Source: Dysidea avara
Lineage: Eukaryota > Porifera > Demospongiae > Dictyoceratida > Dysideidae
Length of the DNA stretch: 64,000 bases
Direction of reading: 5' to 3'
Assembly: GCF_963678975.1 (NCBI RefSeq)
Contig: NC_089285.1
Location: 11,952,694-12,016,693 of the forward strand
The notes below the pieces were generated by a model. It saw nothing but the letters and a program-made list of their open reading frames with translations. It was not told the origin of the DNA and ran no database searches. Within the stretch, counting starts at the first letter, position 1; every line of letters starts with the position of its first letter. A program made the position numbers and the translations under genes. Below are positions 11,351 to 23,700 of the stretch, one piece after another.

Positions 11351-11914
11351 GCGGTTAAAATTATGTCATAAATAAAAAATAAAATTCTCAAAAACTACAA
11401 GGCCTACAGACATTTACTAACCGGGGATAGATTTGTCTGATAACAAAGGCACAATGTATGATTGGGCATGTTCATGAAGGTGATTAAATCGTATGACGAT
11501 TCTACTTAATGCCAATCAAAACATGTCAAATGCATGAAAGTGCTGTGGTCACTAGAGATGACAGGTGAAGCCATTGTTTGTGGAAGTAGACATAGAATGG
11601 GGTAAGTGTTAGTTATTTGATTATACATGTGTTTCTAAGCCCATTTTTTTGCAGATGACTTACCGCTAATTAATGACTACAGCCATGGCCAATTAGTGAT
11701 CCTGGATAAAGGTTATGAGGATGTACTAGTGGATGTGTTAAGGCATGAAAAACAAGATTAAGATTTTCAGATTGATAATTTGTATTGTTTGTATTTTGTC
11801 AGATACCATTTAAACCCAGAGTATACGTATCATTTCCACTGGCAAACACACTGATATAGTAGACATTGATAGGTTGTCACGTTGGTGTATCTACTTGGTT
11901 GTATGTGCCCCGGG
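11351..11914. other. Non-coding spacer
   Basis: AT-rich sequence between the two interspersed-repeat copies. No gene, inverted repeat or tandem array is apparent. Confidence 0.4.
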
Positions 11915-12155
11915 CCTAGTCATAATAATAATATGAAGATGAACAAAACGGCAAATTCAGAATTGCCACAAATACACATACCGTTTCCTTTTCACTTAAT
12001 ACTCACAAGTGGACCTATAGTCATTGCAAAGAACCACCAGAGGGTTGCTTTGAGTTGGAGGATGCTTTCCAAGGTGGATTTTAGGTGTGCGTACTATTAG
12101 GTTTTCCCCAAAAAAATGCATTGCCTATTATGAACCCACTATCGTGGTTCATGAT
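11915..12155 (+). repeat. Interspersed repeat, copy B (uninterrupted)
   Basis: Direct copy of the repeat at 10555-11350 without the inserted MITE. It starts with an ATAATAAT run and ends in ATCGTGGTTCATGAT. Identity to copy A is roughly 80-85% by eye. Confidence 0.75.
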
Positions 12156-13556
12156 ATACATAGCAGCCACAAATGTTGGTACCATTACCTGTATTGACAC
12201 AAGTCGAACGATTCTCCAGAAGGAACCGACATTCCATTGCGCTTTGAAGCACTGTTGTTAGATTCTCAGCTGTATGGTCCTTAGGGACAAACAGTGTTTG
12301 TAAGCAGTGTGACTGCTGCAAAACCCAATCTTTTGTCTATGTAGTGAACAGTAACACTAGCAACTCTTAGTCTTGGTATACAGAGTTGAAATGTGGCATA
12401 GCAAATCAACCAGGATGTATATGTGGCATGCAAACCATTGCAGCTACAGAAACAAAGCATTATACTTAATGATGAATGAGAAGGCAAATAGAAGGAGTTC
12501 TCAATGAGCAGGCAAATAAGATGACACTCACATTTATGTGTTCCTGAAAACTTAGCTTCAATAAATTAAAACTTTGATTGTGGATTCTAATTATAAACAA
12601 TCGCAGTTTTCCATAAAAAGCTCAATCCTAGCATTTGTGTATATTATATTAATTTTAATAGCATCCTCTCCATCACCATCTATAGTTGAGCTCTGAGAAA
12701 ACAGCTTTAACCCTTCAAAGTCCATAAGCCTATATTTATGCTTTGACGCATGCCTCTATACAAACTCAAATAACTTCTCAGGTATTAACAACAGAAAGAT
12801 CCCACAGCCACCATGTTACTTACCATGAACATTCCAATAAAGTAACATTAAGCATTGAATTATTTGAGTTAAACAGCATTCATCACACCACTTGGAAAAG
12901 AGCCTTACTTAGCTACATGTGTGTAGTTGTAAATGAAGAGATATGATTGGTGGAGAGTAGCTATTGTCAGCAGGCTGTGACCCTTTTTTTGGGGGGGGGG
13001 GTCTTCAACTTACTGCTGGCCTGGCCCCCTCACTCTTTGGCCTGTTCCACCGCCCCTGCCTTAAACTAAGTGCCATTAGAATCCTTATGTGTAATACAAT
13101 AGATCACGTGATTTTGAAATGGATGTTCATAACCATGAAAACGTTGTTCTGAGTTCCGGTGGAGACGATGTCTGCCATTCAACGCTTCATATCAAAAGTA
13201 CTCTTTAGTGTTATGTAAAATTGTTTACATGTCCTTGTAGTGCTTGAAAGAAAGTTATATTTCATGCATAAGATGTATCCCATTGTGAGGTACTAGAAGC
13301 TGGCGCTCTGCCTACAGTACACACTTATGCATTATTTCATTTTCAAAATTATTTTCTGTCTTGGAATGGTTAAAAGAAAAATGGATTTTTTTTCTGAAGC
13401 CAAATTGCATTTAGATCATTATTGGTGACAACAAAAATGTAAAGAGCAGACATGTGTGGTTTGACTCCACTATAAGCTCGGAAACAACTTTTACAGACTA
13501 TGCATTTCTATGGCTATTCTATATTAAATGTATGGTGAAACCTTTGATTGGCTATA
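12156..13556. other. Non-coding stretch with a G-run repeat fragment
   Basis: No gene recognised. At about 12960-13070 a T-run followed by a G-run (GGGGGGGGGG) and ending CCACCGCCCCTGCC resembles the end of the GGGGCGG-type MITEs at 18261 and 42867, so it is probably a remnant of one. The rest is unremarkable AT-rich DNA. Confidence 0.35.
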
Positions 13557-13722
13557 CAGTGGAACCTCTCTTAAAGGACACCCGAAGTAAGGAAACCTCT
13601 GTGCTAAGGACGAAGGATTGTGGTCCCAACAGGTCCAACTCCATACACTTTTTACCTCTACCTCTATAATTACAATCCAAAATTTTTGGTCTCAAAGTGT
13701 CCATTATAGGGAGGTTCCACTG
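13557..13722. mobile_element. Tc1/mariner-like MITE, 166 bp
   Basis: Inverted ends CAGTGGAACCTCTCTTAAAG and its complement (GGGAGGTTCCACTG), flanked by TA on both sides (13555-13556 and 13723-13724). TA duplication is the mark of Tc1/mariner elements. It is a sister of the 126-bp copy at 26497-26622. No coding capacity. Confidence 0.8.
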
Positions 13723-14096
13723 TATATAACATTTAAATTTTTAATGGGTAAAGTAGTACTACAAATGAACCAAATTTCAAGAGCTCGTACAATTCCATCC
13801 CTCAGTTAAGTGTTTTAGCTCAATGTGTACATTCTAGATATGTTGCGTTCTAGGGCATGGCACTCTAATAATCATGTGTGCACATTAAGACGTCATTTTT
13901 GAGGGCAAAACCCCATCCAATCAAGGGTGTATGGAAAATCCAGAATGCCTGAACAATCCGGACCAGGTTTATTTTCACGATTGCAATCACGTGCAAACAC
14001 TAGCATGCCTGCTTATAAGTCACATAGCATGCCTGCTCATAAGTTATAACGAACTCCACAACAGAATATTCTGTGTAGTGTTTCTATCCTAACCTT
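13723..14096. other. Non-coding stretch
   Basis: No gene seen. A short direct repeat occurs at about 14000-14050 (AGCATGCCTGCT followed by ATAAGT, twice). Confidence 0.35.
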
Positions 14097-14447
14097 GTAG
14101 CAACTCTGCAGTGTACACAATTGATTGACGGTGAGCGTTACTTGGAATACACAATTGCTACATTTATCATATCTCAGCTACACCCCACTCTTAAATTGAA
14201 GGGATTTTTCAAAGAAACTGCAACTTATACCTAGTACTGTACAAGCTAACTACTAAACCCACTGTTGTAAGTGACCAAATTCGTTAGAGTCGCACCAACA
14301 AGTTATCTTGTATAGTACTAACTAAAAATTGAAATCCCTTCAATTAAAGAGTGTGGAGTGTAGCTGAAATAGCTAGGTTGTTTTAGGATGAAAGTAGTAG
14401 TTAACACTCACTGCTGATCAATTGTGTACACTGCAGAGTTATGCTAC
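14097..14447. repeat. Foldback repeat of about 350 bp
   Basis: Two arms of roughly 120 bp are inverted to each other: TAGCAACTCTGCAGTGTACA and GCTACACCCCACTC on the left, TGTACACTGCAGAGTTATGC and GAGTGTGGAGTGTAGC on the right. The arms are interrupted by unmatched blocks. It lies directly upstream of the THAP/DDE transposase remnant and may be either a MITE inserted there or that element's own end. I could not find a matching terminus near 18.1 kb. Confidence 0.65.
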
Positions 14448-14539
14448 TTACTCTATTGTGGAGTGTTATTAAAGGAACATACGCCTGCACTCAAAATACA
14501 AGGCGACGAAGTGGATTAGCTTTGTATCATGAAAGAATG

Positions 14540-16057
14540 AAGATGGATCGCCCTGGGAGCCAGCAGATGGTGATAGAGTATGTTCTTCCCATTTTATCTC
14601 TGGAAAGAAGTCTGATAATGCTGGTGATCCCGATTTTGTTCCATCCATCTATCCCAAGACAGCTTCTAAAAAGCTAAGTTCTACTCGCACAACAGCAAAT
14701 GTGGAGAGCGTAGCTCGTTTCAAGCATGCAAAACGATGATCTTTGGCTAAAGAGATAGTAGAAGTGGAAGAGAGAGGAAAGGAAGTAACAAAGAGAAAGG
14801 AAGAAGGAAGACGTGTTATCGTCAACCAGCACGTTCGAAAGGCATTCCAGCATGAGTTACTGTAGCAAAAGTAAGCATCCACCAGCTAGAGATGAATCGA
14901 TAGCATCCTTGTATAGCCTGTACTTATAGTCAAGTCGGAGTGGTGATGAGAGAGCCATTTGTGCTGAAGTAGGTAAGTCATGTGGAATCATGAATATACC
15001 TACTGTAGGTGTTAACTACCATCATAAGATTTTCAGAATGCCAGACGGATGAAGATGGAAATGTAGTTGCAAGACTGCAGGCAGAGAATAGGATGTTAAG
15101 ATCTATGTTGTTGGAGAGACCTGAATTAGATGTGCGATTGCTGGAGAACAATAATAGACTGACAAGGTTTTATACAGGAATGCCAACATTTGATTCCTTT
15201 TTAGCCCTAGTTGAGTACTTAACACCTAAGGCTAAGGAGCTCAGGGCATGGAAAGGTAGCAGTACATCATTAGAGGAGAAGCAGCAACATGGTTCACAGT
15301 GTTTTGGTGGCTTATAAATTGCCAACCAGTTGTTTGCCATTCTAGTACGATTAAGACACACTCTACCATTGACTGATGTATGCACTCATTTTAGAATGGC
15401 AGAGGGAACATACAGTCGAATGTTTACAACATGGATTTGCTTTTTATCTAAAGAGCTTTTATTGATTTTTCCCTTCCTTTCACGTGACCAGGTTACACAA
15501 TGGATGCCAAGACGGTTCAAGAAGCATTTCCCTAACACCAGAATTATCATAGATTGCTATGAAGTAGAATGCCAGCGACCCTCAGGGCTAATGAATGCTT
15601 CAGTCACATACTCGCAGTACAAAAGCAGAAATACTCGGAAAGTTCTGGTAGGCTGTACTCCTTCTGGGTTGGTAAGCTTTGTGTCAGATGCTTGGGGTGG
15701 ACGAATTTCTGATCGTGAATTAACAGAGAATTCTGGACTTTTAGACTTGCTTGAACCAGGGGATATGATAATGGCTGACAGAGGCTTTGACATACAGGAA
15801 GCAGTAGCCCCTAAAGAAGTTTGATTAATGAGCCTCCTCGTTTGGAATCTAGACGTAAGCAGATGGCAGCACATGAAGTAGAGAGGACAAGGAGAATTGC
15901 TGAATTAAGAATACATGTGGAACGCGTCATTGGAAGAGGTCGACATTTTGATATTCTTAATCAAAAATTTCCAACACTATGCATGATTCAGTTAGCAATG
16001 TTAACCCTTGTTTGTATGTATCTTACTAATTTTGATGTAACACTTGTTTCATATTAA
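14540..16057 (+). pseudogene. THAP/DDE_Tnp_4 transposase, broken
   Basis: From about 14549 one frame reads WEPADGDRVCSSHF then SGKKSD and DPDFVPSIYP, the C-terminal half of a THAP zinc finger. After a decayed coiled-coil-like stretch, 15009-15317 reads the helix-turn-helix block (TPKAKELRAWKG). 15330-15824 and 15821-16057 read the DDE_4 core: [25 protein letters not shown] (first Asp), MADRGFDI (second Asp), HVERVIGRG (Glu). All three catalytic acidic residues are still present. The breaks I see are a stop where HGSQCFGGL meets IANQLFAIL (about 15315) and a one-base shift at about 15823 (APKEV to [11 protein letters not shown]), besides loss of frame in the N-terminal part. Length fits the family (about 450-500 residues). 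Confidence 0.8.
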
Positions 16058-16084
16058 ATATTAAAACCATTTACAGAAGTAGAA

Positions 16085-18074
16085 TTAGCAAGTGTGTATT
16101 CCAGACAAGATCTCAGGAACCATATAACGGACATAGAACTCCTCCAGCTTTTCTTCTAGTGTACCCCAGTACTCCAGGTCGGCCAATATACGGTCAACAA
16201 CCACTTCTCCATTGCTATACACAACAAAGTCACACCATTCTCTGTTCATTACAGCCAGCTCTCTCTGCATTTGTGCAAAATAATGATGCTGCCGAGAAAG
16301 GTGCAACTCTCCATCTTCTCTTTTCAGAAAAAACATCTCTCCAAATTTGTCAGCAATTTCACCTGGTGTCATCTCCACAGTGATGCATTTGTCAATGCTG
16401 TATGGACACTTGATTTCCAAACAACCACTACAGCATGTGTCCACACTTGTGCAAGTAACTTTGCCATCAGATGATGCACCAAGATAAGCTTTTTCTGGCA
16501 TAAGATGTAACCCACTGTCCTCTACTATCATTGTCTTACCAGCATGATGTCGATTATCTATGTAGATTTCCCGTGCCTTGTCTTCATTCTTCTTCCCCCA
16601 TCTGTCATTGGCCCACCATATCCCATAAAATCTCGAACTAAACTTCTTGGTTTGGTAGACTCTCTTCGATGGAGTATCTCTCCAAATCTTGAACTAGTTA
16701 TCCTGCCAATCCTCAGTACTATCCAAAGGTCATTCTCTCCTTGCCCTCTTGTTGCTTCTTCAATCTTTGTAGCTTCATCATTTGATATGGTCATACCACG
16801 AAGGTAGTCATAACACTGTGCAACCTCTGGAACTAAAAAAATTTTTTTACTACTGTAGATGCATGCTGATGTGAAAAAATAACATGCTGCCACAAAGTTT
16901 CTACATGGACCTGGCTTCCTGAGTGACCAGGCTGCCAAAATTGCATCAGTCCAGTGTTTGGTACAGTTTTCTCCAGGCGGACCATGAGCTGTTGCAGTCT
17001 TTCTTTGTGTAATACATGATCTTCAGTGCGACGTGGATCAAATGTACTGCGACCTGTAGACTTGCCACTTCTGGGACATCACCATGACTTGGTTTAACAA
17101 AAGTCATATCACTTGCACAAGCCGGATTCACTGCTTTCTTGGGGGGTTGGTTCCATTTCATAGGGAAGAAGTTTTAGAAAGCTCCACTGGTAATTCAACA
17201 TCTTTGGCATGTTAGTCAATGAAAAACAATAGTGCTGCAATATGGTTACAAGCTTGTCCCAGTCTGTATAATAAAATATAATATAGCTAATTAATATTGA
17301 TACTTTTAACAATCATAATGAATATAGATAATTAATCCTGATTGATAATTTTAACAAATCACATAATGGAATCAATTATGTTGATACAATTAATGATTGT
17401 TGTTACCTCACAATGTTAGCCAATGACATACCCAGAAACAGAAGCACGTTGTCCAGCGTAAACATTTCCATTATCTCCATTGAATGACACAAACACTTCA
17501 TAAGGTGTATCAGTGGTGAAAGACCGATAAACAAAGGCACGGAAATACAACACTCTCAAGTTTAACTGGTTTTCACTTGAGCACCGGTACACCCAGACGT
17601 TCTTGACATATATAGCCATCAAAGAAGTACTTGTATGCTTTCAGAGACTTGTGGACTCTCAATGCTTACATGTCAAAAGTTTTATCCCGTCCATACACGA
17701 GATAAATTACTATATTGATCAATGTGAACTCAGCAAGGACGCCACTCAACTTCTTGCTCCATTGCGTAACCTTTGAAAACGACGGCAAACTCTTGAGAAA
17801 AGATTTTACTTCTTCGGTCAAGTACAAAATTGCTATCACATCTTCACCAGATGAATCACGAACCGCCCCTATCTGTGCCATTCCAACTATCCTGTCTACG
17901 ATGTCCTTCTTATGGGTGGAGCCGGTAAGGTGAACGGACAAGCTACTCGCAATCTTCCGCAGCTCATCGATCTTCTTCACAACCAAATCGTCCCTTAGTA
18001 CAGCTACATTGCTGTCTGATAGTTCATTTCCTTTCAGTAAACGAGTGAATAGATTGATCCAGTTGATCTGCCAT
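16085..18074 (-). pseudogene. SAP-like/SWIM/YqaJ-nuclease transposon protein, broken
   Basis: This runs convergent to the transposase, ending 28 bp from it. The likely start is ATG at 18074 (MADQLDQSIHSFT). The next frame (17986-17666) has a SAP-like helix pair (KIDELRKIASSL, KKDIVDRIVGM) and LAEFTLINIVIYLVYGRDKTF. 17622-17416 reads LNLRVLYFRAFVYRSF and the SWIM region, in which expected cysteines are replaced (VYAGQRASVSGYV). 16938-16558 and 16531-16085 carry the YqaJ recombinase/exonuclease fold: GRITSSRFGEI, LGASSDGKV, LEIKCPYS, HHYFAQMQREL. The acidic and lysine residues of the YqaJ core (ASSDG, EIKCP) remain. At least four frame changes separate the blocks. In ISL2EU elements this second protein is thought to assist transposition. 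Confidence 0.78.
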
Positions 18075-18260
18075 GCATCGGTTAGTTTACTTCAAATTGT
18101 CATTAAAGTAACATACAGCTACAGCTTTGTTACAACGGAAGTTATCTATCACTACAACGAAACGGAAATTGCACTTGAATGGCTTCTCCATGTTACGTGA
18201 AAATGGTCTATTGCATGAAAGAGATAATCTCTGACTTAAATGTCATATCAGATTAAAGCA

Positions 18261-18570
18261 GGGGCGGATACAGGGGGGGGGGGGTCTAAGGGGGCTCCTG
18301 ACCCCCTCAAAAAATTTTTTAGGGTGCCAAAATTGAGATTCTCTAATAGAGCAGTCACTCTAATAAAGCAATCACAGTATTAAAGTACTGTGTAGCAGAC
18401 TATTTAAGGATTTTTATGCACTTTATTGGCGACAAATTGCATAGTTAGTGAGGTGGGTAGTCATTGTCAGCTGGCTGCGGCCTTTTTTTTTGGGTCTCGC
18501 CTTACCAAACTAGACAATGTAGTACCTCAGTTCATTTTTGACCCTCCTTTCCATAAGTCTGGATCCGCCC
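18261..18570. mobile_element. GGGGCGGAT-type MITE, 310 bp
   Basis: Starts GGGGCGGATACAG, ends CTGGATCCGCCC, and is flanked by AAAGCA on both sides (18255-18260 and 18571-18576). The flanking duplication may be longer and partly mutated, as in hAT. It contains long G and T runs (18273-18284, 18485-18493). A 500-bp relative is at 42867. Confidence 0.75.
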
Positions 18571-18659
18571 AAAGCATGCATGACTATGATATCCATGGAT
18601 GGCCTGACCACTCAAAATATCTCCAGAGTCAGTTTTTGTGTTGAGTACAATTAAATATA

Positions 18660-19000
18660 TGTGACCGGATTTCATATAACAAGGTTTCCACACACACAAA
18701 ATCAAACTTACAATTTTACCAGTAATGGATTGCTGGTCTAATACACTATCATATTTCACACTGTACTTCCTTCAGCACTGGCAAGTCTGGTTTCTGTAGC
18801 AGCTTTCTTCCAACCCTGTCAAAGCCACGAGTGGGAGATTGGCACCATTAAATGGCCAGGGTTTTGTGATAATGGTGTGTAGTGAGCTGGGACTTCACAG
18901 AGACTCGCCAATAGTGTTCTCAGTCAATTTGGAGTAATTTGAGGGCCATGGAGGGCCATGGAGAGCCCAAACTTGGCCTTTGGATTCCAATCGTCTTCTT
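18660..19000 (-). mobile_element. TGTGACC-type MITE, truncated copy
   Basis: Starts TGTGACCGGATTTCATATAA after a TA dinucleotide. It matches, in inverted orientation and at about 90-95% identity, the right half of the complete copy at 38687-39306 (to about 38980). The match ends near CCAATCG at 19000, so the other end is missing. Confidence 0.8.
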
Positions 19001-19348
19001 AGCATTGCAAATTTGAAGGGTCTTCTGTTGAAAGACTAGGAATTGGACAGTCAGGGAACATTGCTGGGGAGTGATTAAATTAAGGCTGAAACGAAGCATC
19101 GCAAAAAAAATTTCCTGGCTACACGACTGAAAAGTATACATTAAATATAAGTTCCATGTATACACAGATCAAAATATCCTAAATACAACACACACTTACC
19201 TTAATATAGCAGTCAGCAAAATTAATCATTCAGTTAGCAAAACACTGTGCTAATTGGTAGCAGTAGCCACTACAAATAAGTAATGAAGAACCATGCCTGA
19301 CTTAGTGACCACCACTAAGGTTATAGGATTATTGTTCATTTGTGACCA

Positions 19349-19810
19349 AATTTGACAAAACAAGGATTTGACGCGCAAAGATAAAAAAAATTTATGGCAC
19401 AAAACAGTTGTAAATAACACTACGCACCTATGTTCCAAGTTTCAAGACGAAGCGACTTTCCGTTGTCCCGCCAGGAGAATCTCGTAATCTGTATTATGAC
19501 AAAAAGTGATTTCTATCCATTCCTGTACATTCGTTGTTAACAAATCAGCACCCATCACAGCAACAGAGTAATGGCTTCTGCTGTGTAGAATAATTAGCAC
19601 TTACTTGTCTGGGTGCCGCCTTGCAGCAAACTCCGAAGATTGCACATTTCCTTGGTGTAAGGAAATAGATTGGACCGGGCTGCATGGGATCAAGGATAGT
19701 GGACCTTTGTGCCAATGTAAATGTAACCAAATCTAAGCTGTTACACACAAACTTGCTGAGCCATATCAAAGCTGTAGCGAACTGTTGTAGGAAGTAGCAT
19801 TGGCTGGCTG
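19349..19810 (-). pseudogene. DUF7869-like transposon remnant with its terminal repeat
   Basis: On the minus strand an exon end reads YSFDMAQQ followed by a splice-like GTTTGT (about 19740-19770). A second exon then reads PGPIYFLTPRKCAIFGVCC (about 19610-19690) and ends APRQ/GTAAGT. Both match the exons at 61184-61540 (YSFDMAQQ, then PGPIYFLTPRKCGIFGICC). One frame change interrupts the second exon. Further along the minus strand the fragment ends in a terminus reading TGTGACCAAATTTGACAAAA on the plus strand (19349), the same end type as at 38687. The rest of the gene is missing. Confidence 0.65.
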
Positions 19811-19924
19811 ATAGCTCTATATGATGCGCAACACATGTAGTGAAAAAATGGCCACAACATTAGTATTGATGCTACTGATATCACACTCTACAGGGATGTT
19901 TGAACTTATCAATCTCGCATTAAT
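19811..19924. other. Short spacer
   Basis: No feature seen between the DUF7869-like remnant and the Gypsy fossil. Confidence 0.3.
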
Positions 19925-20779
19925 GCAGGTCTGTAACAACCAAAACATATTTAATACCACTGTTAGTAACTGGTAGAGGACCCATTATATCCCAAGAAAC
20001 TTTCTCGCTTGTATTGTTCCAAAGGAGCTTGTGGATTTGGCACAGGTGAGTTCCTTTGCTGACACTGTTTGCATTCTCTAACCCATGAATGGATGTCCTC
20101 TTCATAACCCGGCCAATAAAACCTGTCCTTCACCTTTTCCATTGTTTTGTTTATGCCAAGATGGCCCGATTTGTTATGCAAGTGTTCAAGAGCAGTATGC
20201 TTCAATGATTCAGGAAGTATTGTCTGCACTTTACTAGCCTCCCAAAAGTGACAGTAAAGTACTCCATTGAGATGGAATACTTGTTTCAACCCTGGGGCTA
20301 GAGAACTAGGCAAAGGCTGTTGCTTCTCCAGAGCAATCGACAGTGGTTGCAGCAGCTTGTCCTTAGCTTGTTCCTGCTGAATTTTGTCTAAGGAACACAC
20401 ATCTTGAACTACAGCTATGGTGTCCCCTTGGGTGGGAATGTGAGACATAGCGTCTTCATTACCATGGGTCTTACCAGGTTTGTATACTATGTCATAGTCA
20501 AATTGTTGCAAGAACAACATCCAACATGTCAGTCTCCCTCCGTAGTCTCTAACACCTTTCAAAGTTGTCAAGGGGTTGTGATCCGTCACCAGGGTAAAAT
20601 GGAATCCATATAAATATGGGTAAAATTCCTTAATTGCACTTACTATAGCTAATGCTTCCTTTTCAATGGTAGAATAGTTACGCTCTGCTTTTTGAAGCTG
20701 ATGACTCCAGTAGGCTACAACACACTCCCTACCTTCCTTCAGTGTTTTTGATAAGGCTATATGGCGCGCCATTGGCGCT

Positions 20780-23700
20780 AGCCATCCTCCACTGGCCCAC
20801 TAATAAACAGAACTTAGCGCCAGGCTGGCGCAGTGTAGAATTTATTAGCGCCAATGGAGCAAGTGCAATTTAATAGCAAAGCACCACTGGCACTTAACAT
20901 TTACCTGAGTTTTGATAAGGTAATGTCTTTTAAACGTGAATAACATTACTTATATCAACAATTAAGTAGCCAAGCGGTCCCATAGAGCTTCCTCCATTAG
21001 TCTTCGCTATGGTATTCGTATGTCAATGACCACAGATACCCGAGCGCAAATACATTATCCAATTAACATTGTAAGGCTTCAGTCACGTGTTTACAGATGT
21101 CAGCTTCGAAGAAACAGCGATTGCTCAGTCCATTTGTCAGGGCTGAGCTATCATCCAGTGGAGTACTAGAAGACACTGAGACTTTACCTTCTTCATCTTC
21201 ATCGAGCACAAGTGAAGAAATGGCGACAAACCTCCATCACGACATTAGCACGAGAAAGTTTTTACCACATTGGAAATATCTATTCCCATGGGTTGAGGTT
21301 GAAGATGATGAATGCAGCGAAGAATTTATAGAAAAACTATACTGTTGTGAGTGTAGAGCAGCAGGACTGAAAAATGATTTTGCACTTGGGAAGGTTCGTC
21401 CAGCTAAAGGCTGGAAAAAAGAGTACCTCAGACGTCACGCTGATTCGAGCGACCATTCACGGATTGCTCCGCAGGTTACTGCTATTGCTAAAACCGCCAG
21501 TTCCATGTTTAAAGCACCTAAAACATCTGCTTCTGAAAGAGAAACGTTGGGACTGTTAATTAACATCCATTTCTTGGCTACAAATGGACTTTCAATGAAT
21601 AAAGGAGCCCCACTTCATTCTCTTGTAGATTTTCATATTTTATTTCATGACAAAGAGCCAGTGATAATTGAAGATGATTTGGAAGAGGTATCATCTCTAT
21701 CTACAACAGCCAGCACTTGGTTGTCTAAGACCCATAGGAGCACCTACAGCACTTGGGAATTTGTGCATGCTCTTAATGCTGTAACAGAGAGTGAAGATGT
21801 TGCTAAATTACAAAAGGCAAGGTATTTTTCTTTACTGTTAGATGAATCCAATGACATTTCGTGTGCCAAAAATCTTATGGTTTATTGTCAGTTTTTGGAT
21901 AGAGAAAACAATAAAAAATTGAAATTTATGAAATTGTTGGCTTTGAAAGAATGCGATGCGGATTCAATTTTCAAATCAGTGGCAGAATATTTTCATAAAA
22001 TTGATGTTTCAATGGATAAAATGATCATGTTTACTAGTGAAGGAGCATCAGTGATGCTTGGGTGCAGTAATGGTGTTCAGGCCAAGTTGAAATCTGTCAT
22101 GCCACATTTAATGGAATTTCACTGTGTTGCTCATCGAGAAGCGTTATCAGTTAGCCAGGCCTACCAGTCTGTTGAATATTTTATTCAAATAGAAAGCATG
22201 CTCCGTGCGATTTACTCATATTTTTCGCACTCAAGCGTGCGAACTGAGCGATTAAAGCTTGTGTTTAGTGTGCTCAATAAGAAGTTTGTTAGGATACAAA
22301 AGCTGTTTGATATCCGCTGGCTGAGTCGACTCCAAGCTGTAAGGGCTGTTGTGCATTCTTATGAAGTACTAGTTACATATTTTGAGGATCAGTCTAATAA
22401 AGATATCACTGCTGATGGAATTGCAAAAAGACTAAAAAAGTATCGGTTTGTTGTGTCGTTACATTTCTTGTGTGATATTCTTAGTACCCTTGGCCAATTA
22501 AACAAAACATTTCAAATACCTACTTACCACCCATGTGATGCACACAGAAAAGTTACTGAAGTTATTAAAGCCCTAAAAAACAGGTATTTACAAAAAGTTA
22601 TACGATGGGGTCCTTACACTACAGAATGCATTGAAGGAATTGCACATCACACAATACAGGTTGAAGAAACAGAATTACAAAAGCAGATGGAGGAAAAGAA
22701 GAGGCTTGAGACAGATGTAGCCAAATTTGTTCAGGCTGTAGTCAACAATTTAACAGCTCGCTTTCCAAGTAGTGATATTATTCAAGCAGCAAGAATATTT
22801 GATCCAGCTGCAGTTCCTGGTTCTGATACAGATTGTGCAGCATATGGAGAAAGAGATCTACTGTTACTGACTAGTCAGTATTCATCATTTGTGGATCACA
22901 ATTTGTGCTCACTGGAGTGGGATACTCTGAAGCATTGTATGAAGATAAGCTATGCAAGGTATTCTCTGAGGGAGTTCATGCTGAAATTAGCTACTGATGT
23001 TACACTTATAATGCACTACCCTTCTCTTTCTAAACTAGCAGAAATTGTACTGATATATCCTTCTAGTACTTCTGAAGTAGAAAGAGGCTTTTCTTACCAA
23101 AATGCTACAGACAAAATTCCGTAATCGGTTGAGTGTGTGTCACCTCGACCAGCTGCTTAGATTAAGACTTAATGCATCCAAGCCTGCAGAATTTCCTTTT
23201 CACGAAGCATACAAAAAATGGGTTGAAACTAAGCACCGTCGTTACATTATACCTCTGCCTGAAAAGCAAAATATAGACTTAGATGATTCAGACTCATCAG
23301 ACTCAGAGTAATGTTTTTCATTATCAAAACTGTAGTATACTCTGTATTGTAGTGTGACCTAGTGTTCTTAGTGATATTATTGTAATACATAGTGTAACTT
23401 GACATGACTTGAAAAGAAACGTATATATACATACATGATTTAATTGAGTAAATGCCAGGGTTTATAGTGTCAGGACAAACATACACACTAGTACACTGTA
23501 TGGACACAAGCACTGTACTGTTTCTTTGTGCTGCCTAAGCAGAAGGGTTGGCATTGTATTTGTGGTTCCTCCCTTGAATGTAGCAACCAACTGGTACTTG
23601 TTAGTAGAATAAACTGTCACACATGAGTCAGACAGTAGGCTCCTGTCAAATCCAATTATGGTTGGAAAATGGGCTATTTGTCAGGAATTTGTTTATTGTA

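Larger units (their letters stand above)
14448..18240. mobile_element. Decayed ISL2EU-like DNA transposon (transposase plus YqaJ gene)
   Basis: Two convergent genes meet at 16057/16085: a THAP plus DDE_Tnp_4 transposase on the plus strand and a SAP-like/SWIM/YqaJ protein on the minus strand. This pairing is the known layout of ISL2EU elements in the IS5/PIF-Harbinger-related group. Both genes carry frame breaks and stops, so the copy is dead. Terminal inverted repeats could not be identified, so the outer limits are approximate. Confidence 0.7.

Noticed and set aside
16159-16807. Plus-strand frames opposite the YqaJ gene
   Set aside because: Antisense shadows; the YqaJ motifs are on the minus strand.
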